Shown here: positions 10,081 through 21,036 of the stretch, piece after piece
Numbering within the stretch: position 1 is the first letter of the stretch
How the letters are laid out: each line of letters opens with the position of its first letter
Origin: Zygnema cylindricum
Taxonomy: Eukaryota > Streptophyta > Zygnematophyceae > Zygnematales > Zygnemataceae
Reading direction: 5' to 3'
Assembly (NCBI GenBank): GCA_037447655.1
Contig: JBBHKE010002804.1
Location: 1 to 64,000 of the forward strand
Length of the DNA stretch: 64,000 nt
The notes under the pieces: generated by a model
What the model was told of the DNA's origin: nothing
Databases searched by the model: none
What the model saw: only the letters and a program-made list of their open reading frames with translations
Program-made: the position numbers and the translations under genes

Positions 10081-11119
10081 TAGTGTTGGGTATCGAGGAC
10101 CGTTTGCCTATATTCGATATATATCGAATTTCAAGTACCCGATAATCGATATATCGCTTTGATATACCGAAAATCTAAATATCGCGATATATCGCCGATA
10201 TATCGCCAATATATCGTATCGTCGATATATCGAGGCATTTAAAAAAAAATGAAAATTTTCACAGGTCTCCAAAGCATAGTTCAAAAGTAGGTGACCGTAC
10301 GCCCATACAATATGCCTATTGTATGCAAAACATACAATATGGCCTTAAGACCCATATTGTATTGGCCGCAAAATGAAATAAAACAGTGACAGGGTTGAGT
10401 TGCACATGGATCGATAGAGAATTAAACGTCATGTCTAAATTTGAAAAAAAATCGGACAAAAAAATCTTTTTCTGCGAGTTTTGAGCAACTTTTAATTTAA
10501 AGCGACAGATTTGGACGATCTGACGGTCGTTGATGAAACTAACGATCTAAGAAGATCACATGAAAAGCCCATAACACAACTTACGATAGGACTATCGTCA
10601 GATTTGGAAGATCAGACGGTCACTGATGAAGTAACGATCTAAGAAGATCACATGGAAAGCCCGTAACACAACTTACGCTAAAGGCGGCCTACAAAAGGCC
10701 TACCAAAAAACGCCTACTTTTGAACTATGCTCCAAAGTCACATGCCTTCGGACGAGGTGACCGTAAAATCTTTGCCGAAAAGAAGTACGTTTTTTTCTTG
10801 AAAGTCAGCAGAGTGAAGGAGATCTCTGAAGCGGTACACTTGTGAAGTACACGTACGTAATACTCAAGTACGGATTTCCATACGAAAATGGTCGGTTTGA
10901 AGTCACGGAACGCAAATCACGTCGTACGTCGCGTATCAGACAATTTGTCTTTATCGCTAAAATAACATATTATATAAAATATTAGATTTATAAAATACTA
11001 TATATCGCGATAATTTATGTTGGTCTCGGTACGATATATCGAGGATTCTACTCGATCGATATTCGATATATTGAATATCGAAACTATCGCGATATGAAAT
11101 TACCCAATACCCAACACTA
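10081..11119. mobile_element. hAT-like non-autonomous element, 1,039 bp, with 8-bp target duplication
   Basis: The ends are perfect inverted repeats: TAGTGTTGGGTAT at 10,081 and ATACCCAACACTA ending at 11,119. The flanking octamers are CACATAGA (10,073-10,080) and CACATAAA (11,120-11,127), seven of eight matching, as expected for hAT target duplications. Both subterminal regions are packed with TATCGATA/CGATATATCG repeats, likely transposase-binding arrays. There is no transposase frame. Another MITE (10,275-10,729) has inserted into it. Part of its interior is shared with an unrelated MITE at 32,993-33,659. Confidence 0.85.
10275..10729. mobile_element. MITE family CATAGTTCAAAAGTAGG, copy 1 (455 bp)
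   Basis: Its terminal inverted repeats are CATAGTTCAAAAGTAGG and its complement. It is flanked by an exact 8-bp duplication CTCCAAAG (10,267-10,274 and 10,730-10,737), which is hAT-like. The interior carries a tandem duplication of a roughly 95-bp block (GACAGATTTGGACGATC... repeated from about 10,598). Its orientation is opposite to the other two copies. The empty site is visible near 33,340-33,360 as CCCCAAAGTCACGTGCC. Confidence 0.92.
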
Positions 11120-11139
11120 CACATAAACATAGTCGCATG

Positions 11140-12345
11140 GTTTGCAGTATTGTGTATCTGATATTTTTTTATCGCGATGAAACCAATTTTCGATATTATT
11201 GCTAATCGAACGGTGAGGGGCTCCGATATATCGCTCCAGCACCTGGAAACAGTTTCTCCAATATATCGGTTTGGGGGGTGGTCCGTACCACGGTACAGAG
11301 CTACGGTACGAAAATACGTAACGAAATGAGTACGGAGTTATCGCGACAGGGAGGGGCTTTTGAAAACAAAATCATAATCCATTCCGTACCACAGTGCGTA
11401 GTTATCGCAATACACCGTGTATCGTTATTAGCGTAAATGTTTTTTTCGCCACTTAAAACATCTTTTCTCTGTACACATTTGTCCGATTTTCAGTTTGAGA
11501 CCGCCAATCGGAAGCTGAGAATCTTACCTTTCAATCGAAACCATAGTTCAAAAGTAGGCATTTTTACGGTAGGCCTTTGGTAGGCGCACAAAACTTGGCA
11601 CAAAAATCACGCAGAGTACACACACTGTATGTGTGTGCGTTGTGCACACCCCTGTACGAACGTACGAATCTGACGTATAATCATAGTACAGCGCACGCCG
11701 CCGGACGAATTTTTTTAGCGAACTGACACGGCGTAGGATGACATTCCGCGGGAAAGAAAACCCGAAAAAAAAAAAAAAAAAACGCGGACGTAAGTCCTAT
11801 CGTAAGTTGTGTTATGGGCTTTTCATGTGATCTTCTTAGATCGCTACTTTGATCAGCGACCGTCAGATCGTCCAAATCTGACGGTTTAAATAAAAGGTAC
11901 CTCAAAACTCACAGAAAAATAATTTTTTGTCCGAATGTTTTTCAAAATTTAGACATGACGTTTAATTCTCTATCGATCGATGTGCAACTCAACCGTGTTA
12001 CTTTTTTTTTCAATTTGCGGCCAATACAATATGGGTCTTAAGGCCATATTGTATGTTTTGCGTACAATAGGCATTTTGTATGGACGTACTTTCACCTACT
12101 TTTGAACTATGATCGAAACCATCAACTCCACAATCCGACAAGTGTGTACGGAGAAAATATGTTTTAAGTGGCAAAAAAAACATTAACGCTAATAACGATT
12201 CGCGGTCTAGTTTTCGGCCCGATATTTATCGGTAAATCATAAAGACAATTCCCTTACCGGCATGTCGAACCAATATATTGATTATCGGCTGGTCAAAAAA
12301 AGGTATATTTCGGTTGGGCAATATGCTATCGATACACCACCAATG
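11140..12345. mobile_element. Degenerate hAT-like/fold-back element carrying a MITE
   Basis: Outer ends resemble the TGTTGTGTATCGG family (GTATTGTGTATCTGA on the left, TATCGATACACCACC on the right). Inside, arms 11,420-11,495 and 12,125-12,200 are inverted copies sharing CACTTAAAACAT and ACATTAACGCTAATAACG. A MITE splits the loop. No transposase is seen. Confidence 0.55.
11542..12111. mobile_element. MITE family CATAGTTCAAAAGTAGG, copy 2 (570 bp)
   Basis: Both ends carry CATAGTTCAAAAGTAGG-type inverted repeats. It is flanked by a perfect octamer duplication ATCGAAAC (11,534-11,541 and 12,112-12,119). It shares AAGTTGTGTTATGGGC, GACATGACGTTTAATTC and ATACAATATGGGTCTTAAG with copies 1 and 3. 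The ACGCGG/AAAAAA stretch around 11,770 belongs to the element. Confidence 0.92.
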
Positions 12346-12349
12346 GTTT

Positions 12350-13570
12350 GGTAATTTATGATGGTTCCCTATTATGCTACTATTTCTAACTCTTATGTAA
12401 AATTCCCAATACATACAGCCTTATCTTTAATTGTAACAAATTTTCATAATTGTAATCCCCCTTTGTTTGTGCAAGCCTCGTGTGTTGTCGTTATTATTGC
12501 TCATTCATTTTTGTATTTCTTTCACAGTCATTGTCGGGTTTCTTTTCCAATCAGCATATGAAAACGATTCCATTGTCATTATGAAATTGAGTGCCATTAT
12601 TTTATGTAACAATTTGAAATAAAAACTGAGTCCTTGATGCGTGCTCAATTTTAAAGAAACGATCAACATATACATGCTAATGAAAATGTCCTTACTCCGT
12701 TTGTAAAATAATAAAGGAACATATGTTCATAAATTCCTCCAAATTCAGGACGTTTTCTTATCTCCAGCAAGCATGGTATAAAAACCATGTTAAATGTCTA
12801 CCATAAATTGAAAGTAACTCTGTCACGAAAGCACACTGGTGAACCATGAGTATGGGAAAAAAAAATGTAGCACAAACGATATTGGAAAACTGAACGCATA
12901 GGGAAGCAAAGTAAAATGAAAGACAAGGGAAAGAAACTAACACAAAAACAAGAGCAAGCCAACCACAAACATTGTATGGAACAATAAGAATGCATTCATC
13001 AACACAAGCACGTACTCAAACCCAACACCACCTACCAAACCTAAAGAGCTAAAAAAATAAACCCCTTGGGTCCCTCTGGCTCTGTCGAGTATGCAGTGAG
13101 GGTTATGAAACATGCCGATGTCCATCATCGCAATAGCAAATCAATGGAGGATAGTCCCATTACTATTGTCGTGCGCTTTAATCAACTATCTCCCATGGGA
13201 GCAACGAAAAAAATGGACACCATTTGGTCGAAGGACAAGGTCGCACAAAGAAACAAGAGAGCAAAGTAATGGGAACGGTGGAAGACAAGCCTGAACATGA
13301 GGGCAACGCTGGATAAAAATGATAATTGTAACCAGTAGGAAAGCTCCAAAACTAGCCCCCCACCGTAGGGCACAAAGAATGAGAGGGAAGCTCGGATCAT
13401 AAAAGGCGACAACCTTTTCAACATATCAATTATTATACAAGTTTAACCGGCTTGGTAATAAGGGCGGAAGATTGGCTCAAAGATAAAAAAGCTGAAAAGC
13501 TACAAGCTACAAAAAAAAGCTACAACTCCAACCAGTCTTTCGAATGAAACACCAGCAAAATCTTTTTTCT
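12350..13570. repeat. Segmental-duplication flank, copy 2 (downstream of gene B)
   Basis: Related to 545-1,500 and to 24,395-25,760, including TACTATTTCTAACTCTTATG, AATCAGCATATGAAAACG and GAACCATGAGTATGGG. No gene is seen; short frames here have no domain features. Confidence 0.6.
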
Positions 13571-13575
13571 GTTAT

Positions 13576-15530
13576 TTATTGAAATCCAGGTTTCAGCTCC
13601 AACGTCGGTAGTTTGAAGCCATACTTTGTCTGAAGCTCATCTGCTTTCTCATCTAATGACTTGGCCTCGTTCGCTAATGATACCACCTTCTCCATGTCAT
13701 GCTTACATAACGCGGCCGCTAAATTCCTCTTCTTTTCCAAAGACACAGACTGTAGACTCTCACAATGAGTCATGGCCAATTTTCCCTCTTCCTCAAATGC
13801 TGTCTCTAAATCCGCAACCATTTTATTGTTTGTTGTTATGTCCACTTCCACTACATTCAGCTTTGCTTGTACATCAGCCTCCTCTGCTCTCTCATCCTTC
13901 ATGGTATGCCCCAAAAGCTTCAAATCATCGCAAAGTAGGGTGAAGTCTTTTTGTGAGTTCGCTGCTATCAATATTTCTTGATGTAATTCTGACAGCTTTG
14001 CTTTTGACTTTTCTGCGCGCTCCTGGACAACATTCAAATCCCGTTGAAGCTTCTCCTGTTCGGCAACTAGAATCTGGAAAACCAAAAGAAGTATAAAATT
14101 TATATATGACATTTAGAATAAGATTTGTTTTATATCGGAGAGCTTCGCCAGGGGATGATTTGTGTTACGCGACTAGAAAATCCCATATGACGCCAAAAAA
14201 GACACTCAACTTCCTTGCAAGAATATAGGCAATTGTCGACAGAAATATTCTAAACGTCAATATGACAACATCAAGGTTTTACTCGCCCAAAATAACATTT
14301 GAAAAGAACTATACTCCTGCTTGCTGCTGAATACAAAATATAAGATTGTACCTCCAGCTTGGCCTTCAATCCGGTACGTTGCTCCAAAATAGGCTGTCTC
14401 CATTTGTAAAAATTTCCTTCCTGTACGGTTAACAGGCAAACACTTTTAGATTCCCCAGCCTCAAAGAAATCAAAGGAGCCATGAAATATAATTAACTGTC
14501 CAGCATCCTCTTTCCTGCCCGACATCCAGGGAAGACCGGTAAAAAGGATGAGACATGACACAATGACACACAAAGAACACAAATTTCACTCTCCGACAAT
14601 CGTCAAAGGCAATGCGAATAGGCAGAAAAGTCCCAAGGCACTCACAAACAATGCACCATATCACACCTTTGAAAGTCCTTATATCACAAAACTATTGTTG
14701 AAATTGGAAATCAGCTCAATGAACGGAAACTAATAAAATCAAAATAAATGTTTGAAAACCAGATCTTTAAAATCGCTTCGATCAGGATCATTCGTCGAAA
14801 GGATCGACAAATCATTGTCGATCGTTCGCGTGATATTCTAAACACTTTGCAGTGAGTCGAGTGGGTTCTTCAATCACTTCATCCGGCCATTCTTTCACAC
14901 GAGGGTCGAGATTTGCTTTCAAAGCATCTTGTGACGTGACATAGATATCCAACACTTGTCCTGTCAGCATTTCTCTTAGCATCCTGCCAAAATTATAGTG
15001 CTCATCACCGTCTTCTGAATAGTAAGGAAGGTAAACAAGCTTGCAGTTGTCGTTATCATCAACGAATATTAGTTCAGATTCTACACCCAGTCCAGTCTCT
15101 CGTCTTCTAAGACACACCACTGCAAGCGCTACTTGGTTTGCTCTCCGACAACAATCCAGCCAACCCAAACCTTGCTTTATCCTATCCCTTAAGCTCTCTC
15201 CCTCTACTCCCTCCACCACAATGGTTCCACCAGCGAGAGACCAGCCTATGAACTTCGCCACGTGGGGATGGCTGACACTCTTCATCTGCCAGGCCATTTC
15301 CTCCTGCTTCAGCCAGAATGTGCCTGCATCGAAAGGACGAACAAATTTCACAGCAAGGACCACCACGGGTGCTCTTCCTAACGTCCCTTTGTACACAGAC
15401 CAGTAAGAATGGTGAGGCAGTAAATCGTCCTTGCCCTGTCGGGCATCCTCCACTTGCTCGGAAGAGAGTAAAAGGAGGCCTTTGATGGTAGCTTCCCTCT
15501 GCACAGTGGTGGGGCCTACATGAGTCTGTC
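13576..15530 (-). pseudogene. Pseudokinase-coiled-coil gene B, probably broken
   Basis: Exon 3 (14,073-13,576) is fully open and encodes the 165-residue coiled coil. Exon 2 (14,420-14,352) is the conserved 69 bp with good splice sites. Exon 1 homology spans about 15,525-14,836 and keeps HPHVAKFIGWS, VVEGVEGESLRDRI and FGRMLREMLTG. Two defects are visible. The ATG that starts the MHVGPTTV motif elsewhere is ACT here. The end of exon 1 (SMEKVA...DRIS plus the CAG|GTGAGG donor) is replaced by unrelated sequence that ends in a stop at 14,812. The beta-3 lysine (VVVLAVK) is present but HRD and DFG are absent. It is most likely a pseudogene, unless alternative exons are used. Confidence 0.65.
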
Positions 15531-15604
15531 AGCTGGTTGGGTGCGAGAGCGGCGAGGGAGGGAGGGGGAGGGAGAGGGAGGTGAGAAAAATGGCGTGGGG
15601 CATG

Positions 15605-15725
15605 TTGAGTATATCATGTCTTTTTGCAAAGTTACGGTCCCTCAAACATCCCACTCCATCATATCTTATCATCATATCTCGTCATCATCATATCTTATTA
15701 GAGCACATGAAGCTAAACATTTAGC
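15605..15725 (-). promoter_or_regulatory. Conserved 5' leader/promoter block of B
   Basis: TCTTTTTGCAAAGTTACGGT followed by CCCTCAAACATCC and TATCATCATATC repeats is shared, in the same position about 90-150 bp upstream of the start codon, with genes C, D and E. Its conservation and fixed spacing suggest core promoter or 5' leader. No clear TATA box was identified. Confidence 0.4.
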
Positions 15726-15835
15726 TTTACTCAAAATTTGTTTGTAGATCAGCCTCCTCTGCTTTCTCATCCTTCATAGTATGCCCCAAAGCTTCAGATC
15801 ATCGCAAGGAAATTATTTTTGTGAGTTCACTGATA

Positions 15836-17776
15836 TCAGTATTGCTTGTTGTGATTTAACAGCTTTGCTTTTGACTTTTCTGCGCGCTCCTGGACAACAT
15901 TCAAATCCCGTTGAAACTTCTCCTGTTCGGCGACTCCTATCTGGAAAACCAAAAGAATAAAATTTATACATCATTTTTAGGATAGGATTTATTTTCTATC
16001 AGATAGCTTCTCCAGGTGATGAACTGTGTTATGCGACCAATAAATCCCCTATAACGCCAAAAAAGACACTCAACTTCCTCGCAAGAAGACACGCAAATGG
16101 CGACAAAATATTCCAGAACGTCAATATGAAGACAGGGTTTACTCGCCCAAAATTACAATTGTAAAAATCTATACTCCGGCTTGATGCTGCATACAAAAAA
16201 GATTGTACCTTGTACTGGTCCGGAAATCTAAGGCTTGAAAAAAAGCTGGGTTGTCTCCATCTGTAGGATTTTCCTTCCTGTATGGTCAACAAACAGACAT
16301 ATTCAGATTCTCCAGACTCAAGGAAATCAGAGGAGCCATGAATTCTAATTAACTGCCCAGCGTCCTCTTTCCAGAACATCCAGGGAAGATGGGTAAAAAG
16401 GATGCGACATGACATAATGACAAAAAAGAAGATAAATCTCGCTCTCTAACAATATTCTCAGGCAATTAGAAAATTTAGGGGTGGGCAGAAAGGTTCCAAG
16501 GCACTCACAACCAACGGACCATATAACACCTTTTAAATTCCTTATATCTCAAAACTCTTGTTGAAATTGGAAATTAATTGGAAATGAATGTTTCAAAACC
16601 AAAACTTGAACAATTCTGTGAAACATTCGAGATACTTGACTGCGTAAAGAACATCAACCGTTTCCATACAACAACATTGTTTATTTTAGAAACCTATTCT
16701 CGCATAAATATAATATTTTCACTTTAAATACGTCTACAAAAAGTAACACTCGTCTACAAAATGTAAACTTCAGCTACTGTCCATCACAAGGTCACAAAAA
16801 CAGACCATTTGACATGATTAAACAAGAGAAAATGGGCACAAAAAAGCATGCCTTAATGACACCATTTCAATGAGGATAGCATTTCTCGTATTTTTTGAAT
16901 GTTTTCTTGTAGAAGACAATCTAGGTTCTACTAATCATTTTCCACAGAGGGGGCACAACCATAATCCCACTCGTCTAGAGGGGGAGGGGCAGAGAGAGAG
17001 AGAGGATGTCTCACCTGCTCGGCCGCCGCTGCCATTTTAGAGATGCGGTCCATTTCACCTGCCACTTTCTCCATGGATGTCATGCCATCCCACTCCAAGG
17101 ATTCGGTGTCATCTCTCAAACACTTTTCAGTGAGTGTAATGAGTTCTTCAATCACATCCTTCGGCCATCTTTTCACACGAAGGTCGAGATTTGCGTTTAG
17201 CTCTCGTCCTGACGTGACAGTATCATCCAACCATTCTACCGTCACCATTTCTTTTAGCAACCGGCCAAAATTATGACGCTCATCACCGTATTCTGAATAG
17301 TACGGAAGGTAAACAACCTTGCTATTGTCATTGTCATCAACAAATATTAAATCAGATTCTATCCCCAAACCAGTCTGTCGTCTTCTAAGGTACATAGCTG
17401 CAAGCACTACTTGGTTTGCTATCCGACAACAACCATGCCAACCCAAACCTTGCCTTATCCTATCCTTTAAGCTCCCTCCCTGTCCTCCCTCCACCACAAT
17501 ACTTCCCCTGTCTTCACACCAGCCTATGATCTTCGCCACGTGGCGATGGCTGTTACTGTGCATGTGCCATGCCATTTCCGCCAATTCGAAGTGAGGCTTC
17601 AGAACAATGACCACCACGGGTGCTCCCTCGAACGTCCCCTCGTATACAGACCACTGAGAATGGTGAGGCAGTAAATCTTCATTGCCCTCTCTGGCATCCT
17701 CCACTTGCTTAAGAGAAAGTGTACGGATGCCTCTGAGGTCATCTTTCATCTGCACAGTGGTGGGCCCCACATGCAT
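15836..17776 (-). pseudogene. Pseudokinase-coiled-coil gene C, 3'-truncated
   Basis: Exon 1 is 17,776-17,015 (254 codons), starting at the conserved [10 protein letters not shown] and ending at CAG|GTGAGA. Exon 2 is 16,277-16,209 (23 codons, though diverged after WRQPS). Exon 3 opens at 15,940 but a small deletion shifts the frame, giving a stop at 15,838-15,836 after only 34 residues. Homology ends near 15,735, where it joins the upstream flank of gene B. The pseudokinase keeps VVVIVLKPH, SHRHVAKIIGWC and FGRLLKEMVT without HRD or DFG. A protein of about 311 residues without most of the coiled coil could still be made. The B/C junction looks like unequal crossing-over. Confidence 0.6.
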
Positions 17777-17859
17777 CTGTCAGCTGGGTGGATGGGTGAA
17801 TGGTGAGGGGGGGAAGGGAAGGAGAGAGGGATGGGATGTGTTGGGTTGGGGCATTGAGA

Positions 17860-17945
17860 ATATCATGTATTTTTGCAAAGTGACAGTCTCTCAAACATCT
17901 GAAATCATCATTTCTTATCATCATATCTTATTAGAGCATATGATG
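17860..17945 (-). promoter_or_regulatory. Conserved 5' leader/promoter block of C
   Basis: TATTTTTGCAAAGTGACAGT, CTCAAACATCTGA and a TTATCATCATATCTTATTAG segment match the blocks before B, D and E. The position is about 90 bp upstream of the start codon. Confidence 0.4.
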
Positions 17946-17989
17946 AAAAAAAAAAAAAGCTTTACCCGGGATTAAACTGAATTTTAAAT

Positions 17990-18464
17990 TGAACAAATGC
18001 TTTGACACAAAGTTCATTTGTTTCGAGACCGAACTGAGTCCAAACTTCCATTTGAAAATGTTTTGTGTACGGCAGTCACATTATTTGTACGGAATATATC
18101 CTCTCCAAACCAAAGGAGAGGGAGAGGGAGAGGGAGAAAATTATTTAGCGTACGGAAAATACAGTATTCTACATAATTTTTCCTCTCCAAGCCAAAGGAG
18201 AGGGAGGGAGAGAGAGATTAAATTCAAACCTTTTGTTTCCGCGTCCACATTGCAGGAATGTTTCAGAAAAAGGAGGAGAGGAGAGGAGAGGAGAGGAGAG
18301 AATGAGATGAGGCTGGGAGAATACGAGGGAAGAGGAGGAGGGGAGAGACTCCCGGAGGATGAAGGGGGGGGAGGGAAGGGGAGGGAGAGGAGGGGAAGGG
18401 AGGGAAAGGGAGGGAGGGAGGGAGGGTGGGAATGAAGGGGAAAAGGATGGGTAGGAACGGATGG

Positions 18465-18466
<2 letters not shown>
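17990..18466. other. Upstream flank of C with purine-rich tracts
   Basis: CCAAACCAAAGGAGAGGGAG (18,107-18,126) and a second similar block at 18,188-18,210 match flanks of A, D and E. Long GGAGAG/GGGAGG tracts fill 18,270-18,430. No gene is seen. Confidence 0.6.
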
Positions 18467-18532
<66 letters not shown>

Positions 18533-18540
18533 TATTTTTT
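18467..18540. repeat. (TA)n microsatellite with T tract
   Basis: Roughly 58 bases of alternating TA are followed by a T-rich run. Tyr/Ile frames through it are artefacts. Confidence 0.95.
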
Positions 18541-18667
18541 TTTTTTCCTATCGACATAAAGGGTTAAGGGTGACCAGAGTATTAGGGGGGCCTGAAGGAA
18601 GAGGGGAAAGGACGGTACGGCTTTGTTCCGAACTACAGTACACCGTGAATCACTATTGGCGTATAAT

Positions 18668-19814
18668 TAGTGTTGTGTATTGGTAGCCATTTGCGGATAA
18701 CCGATGTGTACCTTTTCTTTGATCTACCTATAACCGATAAATCGATCCGGTATATCGGTAATTGAATTATCGCGATGAATTACCAGCAAATATGGACCCG
18801 ATAATTATCGATGATAACTGTACGGCTGGTTCAGACCGTACAGAGTATTGTCAAATGTGGCATGCCACAACATGTACAGTAATGTATAAAATACCTAGTT
18901 GTTCAAATCGCGCGATTTTTTACTTTTTTCCAGTTTCTACGTATTGTACGTGACTTTTCAAAAAATCGCAAAAAAACGTCTACTGTATACTGCAACTGAA
19001 TATATAGGGTAACCTGTAAACAGATCACGGTAACTGTACGATTTTTAACGGGGAATTTGACGAAAGATTCGATGCACGTATCGGTACTTCCTGTTCTGTA
19101 AACTGAACAAAATATACACGGATATGTACGGAAGTTTATCGTCACGTCTACGGACAATTCCAAAAAGAGACGTTGCGGCGTCACACTATTTACGCGTCGT
19201 AGGTTAAAAATGTGTACGGGCGTCTTCTTCAATTTTTTGAAAAGAAGCCGCCATGAAAAGTTGAAAGCGAATCTTTGAAGGACGACGCCATTACTGACGC
19301 CACGGCAATTTAATTCTGACAAAATAGAAGCGTTGTCCGGGATTATAACCTGGATCTGCAGATGTGTATTTTCGCAAAGAAACTTCCCGTAACCAGTTAA
19401 TGTAGTTGTTGCAATTCAGCCGTTAAAATGTTAAAACAGTTTTTGTTAGTACACTTTTTTACTGCTCATTTAACGGGAAACGCATAAAGTGTTGTTTACA
19501 TGTTCAATTCATTTTTTTTTACTTATACGAAATTGTACGGACATAATTAACGATTTTTACTATTTTTTCAAATCGATCTCTCCAGTTTCTACGTATTGTA
19601 CGTGCGTTTGAATCGTGCGTGAAATGCGTTTTGAACAACTATGATAAAATACAATGTTATATAATATAAAGTACTATCATTTAGTATACTACACCTATCG
19701 GAAATAAAAGATTTGTTGGTTCCAGAGCTATATACCGAGACCCTTAAGCATTCGATAACCGATAACTATCAGTATCGGTTTTATCGCGATAAGTTTTGAC
19801 CCGATACACAATAC
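18668..19814. mobile_element. hAT-like non-autonomous DNA transposon (family TGTTGTGTATCGG), copy 2
   Basis: The left end TAGTGTTGTGTATTGGT pairs with the right end ACCCGATACACAATAC (imperfect). Subterminal TTATCG/CGATAA repeats lie at 18,690-18,800 and 19,740-19,800. Target duplication is unclear. A 139-codon minus-strand frame at 18,903-19,322 has no recognisable transposase motif and is not called. Confidence 0.6.
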
Positions 19815-19879
19815 AAAAAAATATATACATATACATGTAAATTTATATATGCAGGGGTTTTATATATATATATGCATAT

Positions 19880-20150
19880 GCTCATGGTTTTGGTATTTGA
19901 TATGTAAAATTGCCAACACATATATAACTGTAATTTTTAACAGATTATGGGACCCCCGTTTGTCTGTGTAAATCTTATCTCTTGTCTTTACATTTGTCCA
20001 TTCATGTCGTTTTCCTTTTCCAATCATCATATGAAGATGATCATCATTACCAAGCTGAAATTGAGTGTCTTGATTTCATTTCAATATTTTAAACAACATC
20101 TATCCTTAATCTTAGCAAATTAATCAACAAGTAAAATTGTGCCGGCATCA
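19880..20150. repeat. Segmental-duplication flank, copy 3, left part
   Basis: Matches 545-780 and 12,360-12,680 (CTTTTCCAATCATCATATGA, AAATTGAGTGTC). Homology resumes at about 24,395, showing that the intervening 4.2 kb was inserted. Confidence 0.65.
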
Positions 20151-20249
20151 GTAAAATTTATTCCGATGGCAATTGTCAGTTTTGGTGTGTATGAAGCAAC
20201 AAAGAAGGTCCTTGTGCGGCCTAGCTGACTGGGAGGATATTTCGTTTTT

Positions 20250-20500
20250 TCCTCCTACATTTTTGTCTTTTCCTCCTACATTACGCGACAGAACATCCTC
20301 CCGGTAACCATGTACCTCCGGATCTGGCCTATTTTGTCTTTTCCTCCTACATTTTCGTCTTTTCCTCCTACATTACGCGACAGAACATCCTCCCGGTAAC
20401 CATGTACCTCCGGATCTGGCCTATTTCGTCTTTTCCTCCTACATTACGCTACAGAACATCCTCCCGGTAACCATGTACCTCCAGATCTAGCCCTGCGGCC
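20250..20500 (+). repeat. 5' tandem monomers of the LINE-like element
   Basis: Three head-to-tail copies contain ACAGAACATCCTCCCGGTAA, starting at about 20,281, 20,373 and 20,444, so the spacings are 92 and 71 bp. The 21-bp difference is itself a repeated unit (TTTTCCTCCTACATTTTCGTC), a nested duplication. LINE promoters often consist of such monomers. Confidence 0.85.
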
Positions 20501-20739
20501 GCTGTCAACAGCACGCACATTGGCGAAACCACAGGTGTGACCCCCCTATGTCATCACTAGCTCCCCTGCTCTACCCGTGAATGGCTTGATTCTCCACCCC
20601 CCCAAATGGTTAGTTCCAAAAATCATACGCACAAACGTGCACACAAAAACACATACACAATCACTCGAAAAAAGTAAAAAAAAATATATATATATATAAA
20701 TATATATAAAAAAAAAACAAACATTTCTTTATCCTCTCC

Positions 20740-20837
20740 CCCCTAACCCCCCCCCCCCAAACCCCCCCCCCCCCACCCCCTCACCTATACCACTTACACA
20801 CCCAAAACCGATTCTTAAACCCTCTCTTTTCCCACAC

Positions 20838-20877
<40 letters not shown>

Positions 20878-20895
20878 CCCCTCTCCCCCCGCCCC
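20740..20895. repeat. Poly-C tracts in the LINE leader
   Basis: C homopolymers and C-rich runs, the longest about 38 bases (20,838-20,876), interrupted by ACCCC and AAACC. Assembly length here is unreliable. Confidence 0.85.
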
Positions 20896-21036
20896 TTTCT
20901 TTTCCGGCATCAAACTTTATGTTACATTCTGGTTCCTACCAATTTCCCCATCCATCCCACATGGTTCATTTTCCTCTCCCACGCTTTCTCTTCCTCTCAC
21001 CCTCCCAATTCCCATGTCGTCTTTGACTTATTAACC

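Noticed and set aside
18141-18686. Frames with long Tyr-Ile runs
   Set aside because: Translation of the (TA)n microsatellite and adjacent purine tracts.
18903-19322. 139-codon minus-strand frame inside a hAT-like element
   Set aside because: No BED finger, RNase H-like core or hAT dimerisation motif; likely chance.
20250-20500. CRISPR-like spaced repeats
   Set aside because: Units are directly tandem with no unique spacers, in a eukaryotic LINE leader.
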